From: a virus
IMG/VR virus record: IMGVR_UViG_3300044641_006011
Location: 1-64,000 of that record
Reading direction: 5' to 3' (one strand)
Length of the DNA stretch: 64,000 bases
The notes under the pieces are model-generated. The model did no database searches. It saw only the letters and a list, made by a program, of their open reading frames with translations, and was not told the origin of the DNA. The translations under genes and the position numbers were made by a program. This document shows positions 1-7,228 of this stretch, piece after piece (position 1 is the first letter of the stretch; each line of letters starts with the position of its first letter).

Positions 1-98
1 CAGCCAACAAAAACGAAACGATCTCTCTTAAGCCAATCATCCAGGACATCGAACCACCCCCTTTGTGAAATAGGTCGTGAAAGTGTAGAAGAAGTCAT
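1..98 (-). CDS. psbD: photosystem II D2 protein, 5' part only
   Basis: This is the N-terminal 32 residues of D2; the gene runs off the left edge. The visible protein starts [10 protein letters not shown] and continues through [20 protein letters not shown], the conserved N-terminal block of D2 before its first membrane helix. D2 pairs with D1 in the photosystem II reaction centre; phage copies are thought to keep photosynthesis going during infection. An AGGAGG Shine-Dalgarno at 100-105 fixes the start, and a T4-type late promoter lies at 121-128. It is third in the order psbA, homing nuclease, psbD on the minus strand. Identity is firm; the rest of the gene is unseen. Confidence 0.93.
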   Translation of the reverse strand, partial: MTSSTLSRPISQRGWFDVLDDWLKRDRFVFVG

Positions 99-120
99 AG
101 CCTCCTTTTGTTATTTCTCA

Positions 121-128
121 TATTTATC
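121..128 (-). promoter_or_regulatory. T4-type late promoter for psbD
   Basis: The minus strand reads GATAAATA 23 nt before the psbD start, one base from the T4 late consensus TATAAATA. It would be read with phage late sigma and clamp factors. A weak TTGACC / TAAGAT pair just upstream could also act as a sigma70 promoter. Confidence 0.55.
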
Positions 129-150
129 TTAACATTTTTTAACAAAGAGG

Positions 151-522
151 TCAATGAGTATTAGTGCTTAAATATTCAATCATTGCTTGGAGAGTGCTTA
201 CATTATCTCCGACAAGACCAAGAGCAGTGTTGCAATTATTACAAAGAACACCACGAACCTTATTTGTAGAGTGGCAGTGGTCTATACATTTCTTTGTTAG
301 TTCTACATTACATATCTGACAGTTCTCATTCTTCATCAAGTCATTATATTGGTCCTCCGTGAGTTTAAACTTGCGTCTGGCATATTCGTGAGTTTTATAA
401 TACTGTCTGCGAACTTCTCTTTCGCAGTCCTTACATTTTGATTGAACACCAGAAGGTCTACTGCTTCTTTTAGAGAACCCATCAAGTTCTTTTATTTGTC
501 CGCATCTGCTACAAGTTTTCAT
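151..522 (-). CDS. free-standing HNH / endonuclease VII-like homing nuclease (F-CphI type)
   Basis: A 123-residue zinc-binding nuclease. An N-terminal CSRCG...CKDC pair precedes a C-terminal core with CQIC, DHCHST, VRGVLCNNCN and a following ALG, the recombination endonuclease VII pattern. It sits between psbA and psbD, directly downstream of an intron-bearing psbA. This is the arrangement described for the cyanophage S-PM2 homing enzyme F-CphI, which cuts intronless psbA near the intron site. By analogy it drives spread of the psbA intron and nearby DNA; the substrate is inferred. It has its own late promoter at 549-556 and lies behind the psbA terminator, so it is probably expressed separately from psbA. 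Confidence 0.88.
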   Translation of the reverse strand: MKTCSRCGQIKELDGFSKRSSRPSGVQSKCKDCEREVRRQYYKTHEYARRKFKLTEDQYNDLMKNENCQICNVELTKKCIDHCHSTNKVRGVLCNNCNTALGLVGDNVSTLQAMIEYLSTNTH

Positions 523-548
523 TATGGTATGGAAGTTTGGTATGGAAA

Positions 549-556
549 TATTTATA
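549..556 (-). promoter_or_regulatory. T4-type late promoter of the psbA-linked nuclease
   Basis: A perfect TATAAATA on the minus strand, 27 nt before the nuclease ATG. A TATAAT hexamer on the same strand at 558-563 could serve as a -10 box, but no good -35 is visible. Confidence 0.65.
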
Positions 557-567
557 CATTATAGCAT

Positions 568-593
568 AAAAAAAGAGACCCGTGAGGGTCTCT
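568..593 (-). terminator. Rho-independent terminator of psbA
   Basis: An 8-bp perfect stem (AGAGACCC with GGGTCTCT) and a 4-nt loop is followed on the minus strand by six or more T. It starts just after the psbA stop codon at 601. Confidence 0.88.
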
Positions 594-600
594 AATTTTA

Positions 601-1892
601 TTAACCGATTGCGGGAGCAGTAAGAGCAACTGGGGTTGCTTCTGCTGCTGCAAGGTCAAGTGGGAAGTTGTGCTTCCAGTTTGGACTATATCTTCACCAT
701 ACTCTTTATGAGGTTAGGTGTCGGACGCTATTGGTGTATTACATCCCACGCTTGGGAAACCACCTAGTCTCTGAACCTTCCCTAGAAGCGTCTAGGGCTT
801 GGCTGCTGATTGCCCGTTAGGGTTTCCAGCAATTCATCCGAAGTTTACCTTGTCTTTTCAGGCAAGGGCGCCCACAAATCGAGCGTTGCGTTCGTGCATC
901 ACCTCTAATCCGAGTCCAGCACGGTTCAGAACATCAGCCCAAGTGTTGAGCACACGACCTTGTGAGTCGATAATGGACTGGTTGAAGTTGAAACCGTTGA
1001 GGTTGAATGCCATGGTGCTAACACCAAGAGCAGTGAACCAGATACCAACTACAGGCCAAGCAGCAAGGAAGAAGTGAAGTGAACGAGAGTTGTTGAACGA
1101 GGCATATTGGAAAATAAGGCGTCCGAAATAACCATGAGCAGCAACGATGTTATAAGTCTCTTCTTCTTGACCGAACTTGTAGCCGTAGTTCTGGGACTCG
1201 CTCTCGGTGGTTTCACGCACCAGGGAGGAGGTCACTAGCGAGCCGTGCATGGCGGAGAACAGGCTGCCGCCGAACACACCAGCCACACCAAGCATGTGGA
1301 AGGGGTGCATCAGGATGTTGTGCTCTGCCTGGAACACAAGCATGTAGTTGAAAGTACCAGAGATGCCAAGAGGCATAGCGTCAGAGAAAGAACCTTGACC
1401 GAAAGGATAGACCAGGAATACGGCAGAAGCAGCAGCAACAGGTGCAGAATATGCAACGCAGATCCAAGGACGCATACCTAGACGGTAAGAAAGTTCCCAC
1501 TCACGACCCATATAAGCGTAGATACCAATCAGGAAGTGGAAGACAACCAGTTGGAAAGGACCACCGTTGTACAGCCACTCATCTAGGGAAGCAGCTTCCC
1601 AGATTGGATAAAAGTGCAGTCCAATTGCGTTGGACGAAGGAATCACAGCACCAGAGATGATGTTGTTTCCGTACATGAGTGAACCAGCAACGGGTTCACG
1701 GATACCATCAATGTCCACAGGGGGAGCACCGATGAATGCGATGATGAAACAAGTCGTAGCAGCAAGAAGGCAAGGAATCATGAGGACTCCGAACCAGCCG
1801 ACATAAAGACGATTATCAGTTGAAGTTACCCACTGGCAAAATTGTTCCCAGAGGTTTTCGCCAGAACGGCGTGAAGCGATTGAAGCAGTCAT
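601..1892 (-). CDS. psbA: photosystem II D1 protein, gene split by a group I intron
   Basis: The coding sequence is complement(join(601..672,882..1892)): exon 1 of 337 codons, exon 2 of 23 codons plus stop, 360 residues in all, the normal D1 length. Reading through without splicing stops at 858 with a false tail (RFVGALA). The splice joins ...MHERNA to HNFPLDLA..., restoring the conserved lumenal tail. The Mn-cluster ligands equivalent to H332 and E333 are in exon 1; those equivalent to H337, D342 and A344 are in exon 2, so an unspliced product could not be functional. GREWEL carries Glu at the residue-130 equivalent, as in high-light D1 forms. D1 is the fast-turnover photosystem II core subunit, and the phage copy probably replaces it during infection. 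A sigma70-like promoter lies at 2062-2090. Confidence 0.97.
673..881 (-). ncRNA. group I self-splicing intron in psbA
   Basis: This 209-nt insertion interrupts psbA between codons for Ala and His near the 3' end. Exon 1 ends in T and the intron ends in G, as expected for group I. Core elements are visible: a P7 5' strand with GACTA (complement of 764-776), its partner TAGTC within AAGATATAGTCC (complement of 683-694), a Q-like AATCAGCAGCC (complement of about 802-812), and a hairpin CCTAGA/TCTAGG at 781-796. No ORF lies inside; the presumed homing nuclease is free-standing downstream. The exact boundaries are my reading from exon restoration and could shift by a base or two. A similar short psbA intron is known in cyanophage S-PM2. 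Confidence 0.92.
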
Positions 1893-2019
1893 TTGTTTTA
1901 AAAGAGTAGTAAGACCATCAGGGAAATGGTGGAGTTACTATTCCCCAGTCACCCTCAGACTGGGTATGAGAGACGTAATTTATACACCCATAGGTCTCGG
2001 TTAACGGGTGCTTAACATT

Positions 2020-2045
2020 GTTACGAATTGTTAGAGATTCGTAAC
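2020..2045. repeat. perfect 9-bp inverted repeat in the psbA leader
   Basis: GTTACGAAT (2020-2028) and ATTCGTAAC (2037-2045) form a perfect inverted repeat with an 8-nt spacer, between the psbA promoter and start codon. It could be an RNA hairpin stabilising the leader or a protein site; there is no T-run, so it is not a normal terminator. Confidence 0.6.
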
Positions 2046-2061
2046 ATTTGTTTACCTATTT

Positions 2062-2090
2062 ATCATAGCACTACCCGATTTTCCTGTCAA
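2062..2090 (-). promoter_or_regulatory. sigma70-like promoter of psbA with overlapping late box
   Basis: The minus strand has TTGACA (2085-2090), a 17-nt spacer and TATGAT (2062-2067). The -10 runs into GATAAATA (2057-2064), a late-promoter-like box. psbA could therefore be read by host sigma70 early and by the phage late apparatus later. The -35 overlaps the stop of the small ORF upstream. Confidence 0.75.
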
Positions 2091-2251
2091 GCCCTGTACT
2101 CTTCAATCTTATCCAAGACTTTGTTGAGATACTGGTGAGCAAGATGCTTTGGATCATAACCAGATTTATTCATCCACTCTTTATCCAAGTCTCTTTTTAT
2201 TTTAAGAACCTCACACTTTATAATTTCCTTACTCAAATATCCTTTGGACAT
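2087..2251 (-). CDS. small conserved phage protein, unknown
   Basis: A 54-residue ORF starting MSKGYLSKEI and ending KIEEYRA; charged and probably helical (KCEVLKIKRDLDKEW, then YLNKVLDKIEE). It has no Cys motif or membrane segment. It lies between peroxiredoxin and psbA, just behind the terminator at 2257-2290. I do not recognise a function. Confidence 0.65.
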   Translation of the reverse strand: MSKGYLSKEIIKCEVLKIKRDLDKEWMNKSGYDPKHLAHQYLNKVLDKIEEYRA

Positions 2252-2256
2252 ATACT

Positions 2257-2290
2257 AAAAAAACTCTGCCCCTTATTTAGAAGCAGAGTT
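2257..2290 (-). terminator. Rho-independent terminator after peroxiredoxin
   Basis: An 8-bp stem (AACTCTGC with GCAGAGTT) is followed on the minus strand by a T-run, 20 nt past the peroxiredoxin stop. It ends the hli to peroxiredoxin transcript. Confidence 0.85.
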
Positions 2291-2310
2291 TCATATTATA
2301 TTTTATTGTA

Positions 2311-2853
2311 TCAGACTAGTGTGATTTCCTTCACAGTTGTTTTCAGATAGTCCAGAACAACTTCTGGAGTAGACGCTTGATAGGGATCCGTATCGGCGTT
2401 GTCACGCATACCCTCTTCAAGGAAAAGTTTACTGATGATTCCGTTATCCACAACCATAGCATAACGCCAAGAGCGATCTCCGAAACCAAGGTTAGACTTG
2501 CTGACGAGCATACCCATAGAACGTGTAAAGTAAGCATTGCCGTCTGGAATGAGTTTGACTTTCTCAATGTTCTGGTCCTGTGCCCAGGCATTCATCACAA
2601 ACCCATCATTAACAGAGAGGCAGTAAATATCGTCGATGCCACTACCAATAAAGTCGTCGTATTTCTCTTCGAATCCAGGAAGCTGATAGGCACTGCAAGT
2701 AGGAGTGAAAGCACCAGGCAGACTAAACAGGACCACACGCTTTCCATCGAAAAGTTCTGCAGATGTACGAGTTACAAACTCACCAGACTCACGAAATACA
2801 AATTCAACTTGAGGAATTTGATATTGTTCTTTACGTATTTTAACCTCAATCAA
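2311..2853 (-). CDS. peroxiredoxin (AhpC/TSA, Prx5-like)
   Basis: A 180-residue thioredoxin-fold peroxidase. SLPGAFTPTCS near residues 44-54 carries the Pxxx(T/S)xxC signature with the peroxidatic Cys; later blocks (FGDRSWRYAMVVDNG) match the Prx5-type core. It would reduce hydrogen or organic peroxides with a thiol donor in the cytoplasm. It closes the photosynthesis cassette, where reactive oxygen is an expected problem. The start is TTG at 2853, overlapping the stop of the upstream hli gene; no ATG lies close enough to keep the full domain, so translational coupling is likely. Confidence 0.85.
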   Translation of the reverse strand: MIEVKIRKEQYQIPQVEFVFRESGEFVTRTSAELFDGKRVVLFSLPGAFTPTCSAYQLPGFEEKYDDFIGSGIDDIYCLSVNDGFVMNAWAQDQNIEKVKLIPDGNAYFTRSMGMLVSKSNLGFGDRSWRYAMVVDNGIISKLFLEEGMRDNADTDPYQASTPEVVLDYLKTTVKEITLV

Positions 2854-2969
2854 AATACACCGGGAATAATTTGCCCAGTAGTGAGATAAGTGCCAACGGC
2901 AATCACAAAACCAAGCATTGCCAAACGAGCGTTGAGGATCTCTGCCTCAGGGGTCCATCCGAATTTCAT
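2850..2969 (-). CDS. hli: high-light-inducible protein, very short
   Basis: This 39-residue protein ([20 protein letters not shown]...) has the ExxNxRxAMxG chlorophyll-binding helix motif (EILNARLAMLG) and then a hydrophobic helix. Hli proteins sit in thylakoid membranes and help protect or assemble photosystems under strong light. Its ATG overlaps the stop of the upstream 91-residue gene (ATGA), and its stop overlaps the TTG start of the peroxiredoxin. Confidence 0.9.
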   Translation of the reverse strand: MKFGWTPEAEILNARLAMLGFVIAVGTYLTTGQIIPGVF

Positions 2970-3241
2970 TTTGTTTCTCCTTGATAAGAGTGATGTTGTT
3001 TAAGTTCAGGATTTGGTTGTGAAGGAACAACAGGGTTCCTTGACTTATTTTTAATCACGATAAAAGCATCGTTTTGATAAGATACTGTTCCAAATGGTTT
3101 TGCCCATTTTGGATTTGCATCTGGGTGAGTAGCAGTTCCTGTTACTGCCACACCACCAATTTCGACTGAGATTTCATCATCACAATCCCAGTTCAGTTCT
3201 TGGAGGGCAACTGCAAGTTGTCCAAGCATTCCAGCACTCAC
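2966..3241 (-). CDS. conserved protein in the photosynthesis cassette, unknown
   Basis: A 91-residue protein with an N-terminal helix ([19 protein letters not shown]), then a beta-rich part with [21 protein letters not shown] and a polar tail. No signal peptide or membrane segment. It overlaps petF upstream (4 nt) and hli downstream (ATGA), so it is co-translated with them. Function not recognised; co-location suggests a role linked to ferredoxin or the Hli protein. Confidence 0.75.
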   Translation of the reverse strand: MSAGMLGQLAVALQELNWDCDDEISVEIGGVAVTGTATHPDANPKWAKPFGTVSYQNDAFIVIKNKSRNPVVPSQPNPELKQHHSYQGETK

Positions 3242-3534
3242 AGGTTTTCTTCCTGCTCAGTCAGAATTACACAGTCGCTGGTGGGATATGCTACACAAGT
3301 TAGGATAAAACCATTAGCGATTTGGTCATCATCAAGAAATGATTGATCCTCATTATCCACAGTGCCGCTAATTAATTTACCAGCACAAGCAGAACAAGCA
3401 CCTGCTTTACAAGAAAAAGGAAGATCTAGTCCTGCTTCTTCTGCTGCTTCAAGAATGTATTGGTCTGGAGAGCATTCAATAGTGGGACTAATTTTAGATC
3501 CACTAGGCCAATGAAAAGTAATGTTAAATGTCAT
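3238..3534 (-). CDS. petF: plant-type [2Fe-2S] ferredoxin
   Basis: A 98-residue ferredoxin. Cysteines in [11 protein letters not shown] (about residues 42-52) and the later FILTCVAYP supply the four ligands of a plant-type 2Fe-2S cluster. It would carry electrons from photosystem I to reductases, possibly including phage or host bilin reductases or RNR partners. It lies 1 nt behind a small membrane-peptide gene and overlaps the next gene by 4 nt. Confidence 0.95.
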   Translation of the reverse strand: MTFNITFHWPSGSKISPTIECSPDQYILEAAEEAGLDLPFSCKAGACSACAGKLISGTVDNEDQSFLDDDQIANGFILTCVAYPTSDCVILTEQEENL

Positions 3535-3535
3535 T

Positions 3536-3622
3536 TCAATAAGTTTCTGAAAGTTTTTCTACAGATGCTGCCAACAGTACGAAGAAGGCAACTGAAGTTA
3601 GTGTAAATAAAAGTTCCGTCAT
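3536..3622 (-). CDS. single-helix membrane peptide
   Basis: A 28-residue ORF ([20 protein letters not shown]...EKLSETY): one hydrophobic helix with a short polar tail, like the tiny subunits of photosystems, cytochrome b6f or NDH. It lies between hli and petF with 1-nt spacing to petF. I cannot assign it to a named subunit. Confidence 0.6.
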   Translation of the reverse strand: MTELLFTLTSVAFFVLLAASVEKLSETY

Positions 3623-3635
3623 TGTCAATCAATTG

Positions 3636-3845
3636 TCAGAAGATGCCGAAGAAGAGTTTGCCAGTGCTAAGATAAGAAATGAGCCCAGCAACAATACCGA
3701 CCATAGCCCAGCGTCCATTTGCTTTCTCCGCTTTCTCAGCATAGGGTTCGAATCCATAACGCTCAATATCTTCCTCAGACATCCACATTGTAGGTTCTTT
3801 GGCAAACATATTCATTTGCCCAAATTCATTTTTAGTTACAGTCAT
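3636..3845 (-). CDS. hli: high-light-inducible protein
   Basis: A 69-residue Hli protein using the ATG at 3845 (MTVTKNEFGQ); an upstream in-frame ATG at 3884 would lie in the promoter -10 region and is rejected. EKANGRWAMVG is the chlorophyll-binding motif, followed by a membrane helix (IVAGLISYLSTGKLFFGIF). It is the first gene of the cassette and is preceded by a TTGACC-17-TATAAT promoter at 3873-3901. Confidence 0.92.
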   Translation of the reverse strand: MTVTKNEFGQMNMFAKEPTMWMSEEDIERYGFEPYAEKAEKANGRWAMVGIVAGLISYLSTGKLFFGIF

Positions 3846-3872
3846 TGTAGTTTTGTAAAGAACTGTTACAGA

Positions 3873-3901
3873 ATTATATAGCAAAAATAAAGAGGGGTCA
3901 A
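3873..3901 (-). promoter_or_regulatory. sigma70-like promoter of the photosynthesis cassette
   Basis: TTGACC (3896-3901), 17-nt spacer, TATAAT (3873-3878) on the minus strand, 28 nt before the hli start. The -35 lies in the hairpin of the terminator at 3889-3911. Confidence 0.78.
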
Positions 3902-3911
3902 GCCCCTCTTT
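3889..3911 (-). terminator. terminator of the glycan polycistron
   Basis: A perfect 9-bp stem (AAAGAGGGG with CCCCTCTTT) and a 5-nt loop, with T-rich sequence after it on the minus strand. It separates the glycan cluster from the photosynthesis cassette. The loop and 3' stem also carry the -35 of the next promoter. Confidence 0.85.
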
Positions 3912-3944
3912 GTTCGGATATCATAACTTGAGTATAAATGCTTA

Positions 3945-4736
3945 TTATTTTCCTTCCCATCCAGGCGGAAGTCTTCCAAAGTATGGATCATACTCAAATA
4001 AAGAATTCCAATTTTCAATGTCTGCAGATTGATTTCTCCAAAATTGCCACAATCCCTCATAACTGCTGCGATGAAACACATCAATATGAATATCGTGAAT
4101 TGAAGATCCCAATTCGATTTTATACAAAAATAAAGGAATAGAAAAAGTATTACCAGAGTTATAAATTAAATCGTCAGCAACAGCTCTTGGTTTAACACCA
4201 TTATCCAATTTATACTTATCATCACGACAGTGAAGATTGACAAGTTTTTGTGCATGGTGCCTAGTGATCATATAACATGCAGTTGAAAAATCATTTACAA
4301 AACGACGATGAATCTGTAAATGAACCTGTGCAGGGTTAATAATAGCAAGTTGAACTACATCATAGTCATATGGAACTTTTGAATAAAAGTCTTTCCAAGT
4401 AAATCCCCAATGAGACACAGTAGATAAATCACAATCATCTTCCATTACTATAATGTAAGGATAATCAGTTTCTTCAACAAAATGTTTGAGAGTTTTTAAA
4501 TGAGTCGTTACACAACCAACTTCACCAGAATTCATCATATCTGGATATTTTCCTTTAATAATATCACTCAAATCGTCTGAACGACCGTCATATGCAGAAA
4601 TGCGAGTATAGTTTTCAATCCCCCAGTATTTAAACTGGTCTTCCATATATTGTGCTCTTTCTGGTTGACCATCTAAATTCAAATAATAAATTGGTGGTAT
4701 ATTCTTAAGTTTGTATAATGATTTGTTTTTGTCCAT
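3945..4736 (-). CDS. glycosyltransferase family 25 (LPS type)
   Basis: A 263-residue GT25-type enzyme. PIYYLNLD (residues 15-22), VGCVTTHLK (about 73-81) and IVMEDDCD (about 96-103) are family blocks; the acidic MEDDCD would bind metal and nucleotide sugar. These enzymes add galactose or glucose to LPS-type glycans at the inner membrane face. It is the last gene of the glycan run, 1 nt after the GT11 gene. Confidence 0.85.
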   Translation of the reverse strand: MDKNKSLYKLKNIPPIYYLNLDGQPERAQYMEDQFKYWGIENYTRISAYDGRSDDLSDIIKGKYPDMMNSGEVGCVTTHLKTLKHFVEETDYPYIIVMEDDCDLSTVSHWGFTWKDFYSKVPYDYDVVQLAIINPAQVHLQIHRRFVNDFSTACYMITRHHAQKLVNLHCRDDKYKLDNGVKPRAVADDLIYNSGNTFSIPLFLYKIELGSSIHDIHIDVFHRSSYEGLWQFWRNQSADIENWNSLFEYDPYFGRLPPGWEGK

Positions 4737-4737
4737 G

Positions 4738-5544
4738 TCAAATAACTTCCCACGTTTCTGGAATTAAATCCTTTAAATTTTTATCAGAATTATCAGGTCC
4801 AAACCACTTAGAAGGAGATACAACTTTTTTGCTTTCTGCTAACCATGCTCCCCACCAACTAAAAGAACTATTAGCAATAATATGATGCTTACATAAACTC
4901 ATCAAACACATATCAACATAATGATCATTGGATTCGGAAATCATAAAACGCTCTCCTGAAAACATTTTTTGTTTTTTACACCATTCAACATCATCAGTAA
5001 AGATAATTACTGGTAAATTAGAATCCATCCGATTAAGTGCTTCGGTATAATAATACAAATCCAAAGGAGTATGATTTGGATTTTGGAGATAATCAGTTCG
5101 TCTAACGTGCAAACTAATTGCATCTCCTACAGATTTTATCATTTCTTTACAAGGATCTAAAATCTCATTCTTAAAAGTAAAGTCTTCTCTGATTTCATTT
5201 TCAATATTCTTAAAATATTTTTCCGACTGAAAAAATCCAGCAAGAGAAATCTCATCTGGACACATATTAAAAAGTATTTCATCAAAATGAAAATATTTTT
5301 CTTCCGCTACAGGTGCATATCCACGATCAAGAAGTTTAATATTATGAGGACGAACATTAACCATCTTAAATGGATAAAAGAGTTCAATCTTCATATCAAA
5401 CCCATATGGATCTTTAACTACTTGATTATGATTTGGAATACAAAAATCATATCCACGATTTCGAGCAATACCTCTCAATGAGGCATATTGAAACATTTGA
5501 TTTCCCAAACGTCCCAATTTTCCAAGATGATTAAATGCCAGCAT
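4738..5544 (-). CDS. alpha-1,2-fucosyltransferase, GT11
   Basis: 268 residues with all GT11 marks: GRLGNQMFQYASLRG at 11-25, LHVRRTDY near 145-152 (GDP-fucose binding HxRRxDY) and NSSFSWWGAWL near 225-235. It would move fucose from GDP-fucose to galactose-type acceptors. GDP-fucose can come from Gmd and Fcl upstream in the same run. It overlaps its upstream neighbour by 14 nt. Confidence 0.92.
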   Translation of the reverse strand: MLAFNHLGKLGRLGNQMFQYASLRGIARNRGYDFCIPNHNQVVKDPYGFDMKIELFYPFKMVNVRPHNIKLLDRGYAPVAEEKYFHFDEILFNMCPDEISLAGFFQSEKYFKNIENEIREDFTFKNEILDPCKEMIKSVGDAISLHVRRTDYLQNPNHTPLDLYYYTEALNRMDSNLPVIIFTDDVEWCKKQKMFSGERFMISESNDHYVDMCLMSLCKHHIIANSSFSWWGAWLAESKKVVSPSKWFGPDNSDKNLKDLIPETWEVI

Positions 5545-6358
5545 TTGATTGACCCCTTCTCTTTTTTACATAGGTTTGTTGCTCATAATAATTAGTCAAT
5601 CTTTCTTTATCCCATGTTCTTATAGTATTCCATAAGTTATAATTATTTTGCCATTTAGGATTAGTATAATGCGAATTAAATGTTCTAGAATGTTCAAAGT
5701 GATAACCATAATCATTTATTCTACCAACATTAAGTCCCATAACTTGAATTCTATATAAAAATTCACAATCTTCGGGACCCCAAGATATAAAATTTTCATT
5801 CCACATATAAGAATCTATTTCAGATTGTTTTTTAATCATTTGACCCCATCCCATTACGGACATTCCCAAATGAGAATTTTGATTTAAAACTTCTAAATTA
5901 AATTTTGATTCTATAAATTTATCACGCAAATCATCGGTATAATTTACGTGTAACTGATATGCACCAACTCCATATGTATAAACAGCATCATAATTTTGAT
6001 TTACTATCATATCATAAGATTTATGATAACTTGATAATGGAAATACAATATCAACATCATAATTATATACTATATCAGTTTTTGAATTAATTAATAATTC
6101 ATTTAAAACTTTTGTTTTATGAAAAAATAAATTTTCATCATAATTAAATATATGGGAAAGATTGTCAATATTATTATAAAAATGTTTTTTTAAATATGGC
6201 AATACTTTATCGGAAAATATAGATTTTTTATCAGATTCATAAACTATTATTTTTGACTCGGGAAAATTATATAAAAGATAAGAAACTGATGTGATTATAT
6301 TCCTTAATCTATCATTAGACTCTATTCTACATGGCATCAAAAAAGTTAAATTTTTCAT
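5531..6358 (-). CDS. glycosyltransferase, galactosyltransferase C-terminal type
   Basis: 275 residues. After an N-terminal GT-A-like half with DVDIVFP (a DxD motif), the block containing GWGQMIKK and ISWGPEDCEFLYRIQVMG resembles the acceptor region of GT7-type galactosyl or polypeptide GalNAc transferases (WGxEDxEF/L). The gene is very AT-rich. Family call is good; donor and acceptor are unknown. Confidence 0.72.
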   Translation of the reverse strand: MKNLTFLMPCRIESNDRLRNIITSVSYLLYNFPESKIIVYESDKKSIFSDKVLPYLKKHFYNNIDNLSHIFNYDENLFFHKTKVLNELLINSKTDIVYNYDVDIVFPLSSYHKSYDMIVNQNYDAVYTYGVGAYQLHVNYTDDLRDKFIESKFNLEVLNQNSHLGMSVMGWGQMIKKQSEIDSYMWNENFISWGPEDCEFLYRIQVMGLNVGRINDYGYHFEHSRTFNSHYTNPKWQNNYNLWNTIRTWDKERLTNYYEQQTYVKKRRGQSNAGI

Positions 6359-6370
6359 TTTATTAATAAA

Positions 6371-7213
6371 TTAAAAAGTTATTTTATTCCAATTATTAGG
6401 GATAAGATCTTTGGTATTCAGAGAAGATTGATTTTTACCAAACCAAACTTCAGGAGCAAATACAGTTTTATTTTTATTTTTACTTAACCAAGCACCCCAC
6501 CAACTAAAAGAAGAATTCGCAATTATATGATCTTTACAACTTGATATTAAACAAAGATCAAAATGCCCTTTCATAATATTTTTAGAATCAAAATCATTTA
6601 TAATAAAATTATCTCTCTTAAAAATGGTTTGTTCTTTACACCATTCTACATCATTAGAACAAATTATATAAGTTCTATCTTTTCCCAGCATACTAATAGA
6701 TTTTTCATAATATGCTAAAGGTAAATTATAATGATTATTTTCTACACCATAATAGTCATAACTATCAGAAAATCTACGAACAACGATAGAAACAGGATCT
6801 TTTTTTAAATGCTCTGAAAAAATATCGTTAACTTCATCTATAATTGTTGTTTTAAAAGTAAAATCTTTTCTAATTTCTTTTTCTGCATTTTGAAAATATT
6901 TTTCAGTTTCAAAATATCCTTTAAGTGTTACATTATCTGGACATTCATTAAAAAGTTCTTCACAAAATTCATATTGATGCAATTCAACTTCATCACCATC
7001 AATATACCCAAATCTATTGTTATGATGAATCATTTCAAAACAATGATGTAATTGATGATGAGTAGAAAGAGCAGATCCAAAATTAATAGCATTTGAATGA
7101 TTTGGAATACAGTAATCATATCCCATATTTTTTGATATTCCAACCAAAGCAGAATATTGGAACATTTGATTTCCAAGTCTTCCATTTTGACCCAATATGT
7201 TCATACCAATCAT
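6371..7213 (-). CDS. GT11-family fucosyltransferase, second copy
   Basis: 280 residues, paralogous to the GT11 gene at 4738-5544. It keeps GRLGNQMFQYSALVG at 11-25 and NSSFSWWGAWL. The usual HxRRxDY site reads VVRRFSDSY, so the His and spacing differ, which could change donor use or lower activity. The two copies flank the gene at 5531-6358 and may have arisen by duplication or separate acquisition. Confidence 0.85.
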   Translation of the reverse strand: MIGMNILGQNGRLGNQMFQYSALVGISKNMGYDYCIPNHSNAINFGSALSTHHQLHHCFEMIHHNNRFGYIDGDEVELHQYEFCEELFNECPDNVTLKGYFETEKYFQNAEKEIRKDFTFKTTIIDEVNDIFSEHLKKDPVSIVVRRFSDSYDYYGVENNHYNLPLAYYEKSISMLGKDRTYIICSNDVEWCKEQTIFKRDNFIINDFDSKNIMKGHFDLCLISSCKDHIIANSSFSWWGAWLSKNKNKTVFAPEVWFGKNQSSLNTKDLIPNNWNKITF

Positions 7214-7228
7214 AATTTTTCAATCCTA

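Noticed and set aside
858-881. Natural D1 C-terminus RFVGALA
   Set aside because: It is intron read-through; the conserved C-terminal codons lie at 601-672.
799-1077. Plus-strand ORF of 92 residues across the psbA intron
   Set aside because: Antisense shadow of psbA exon 1 and intron; no protein-like pattern and no ribosome site.
2377-2889. 170-residue plus-strand ORF over peroxiredoxin
   Set aside because: Complete shadow of a well-supported enzyme on the other strand.
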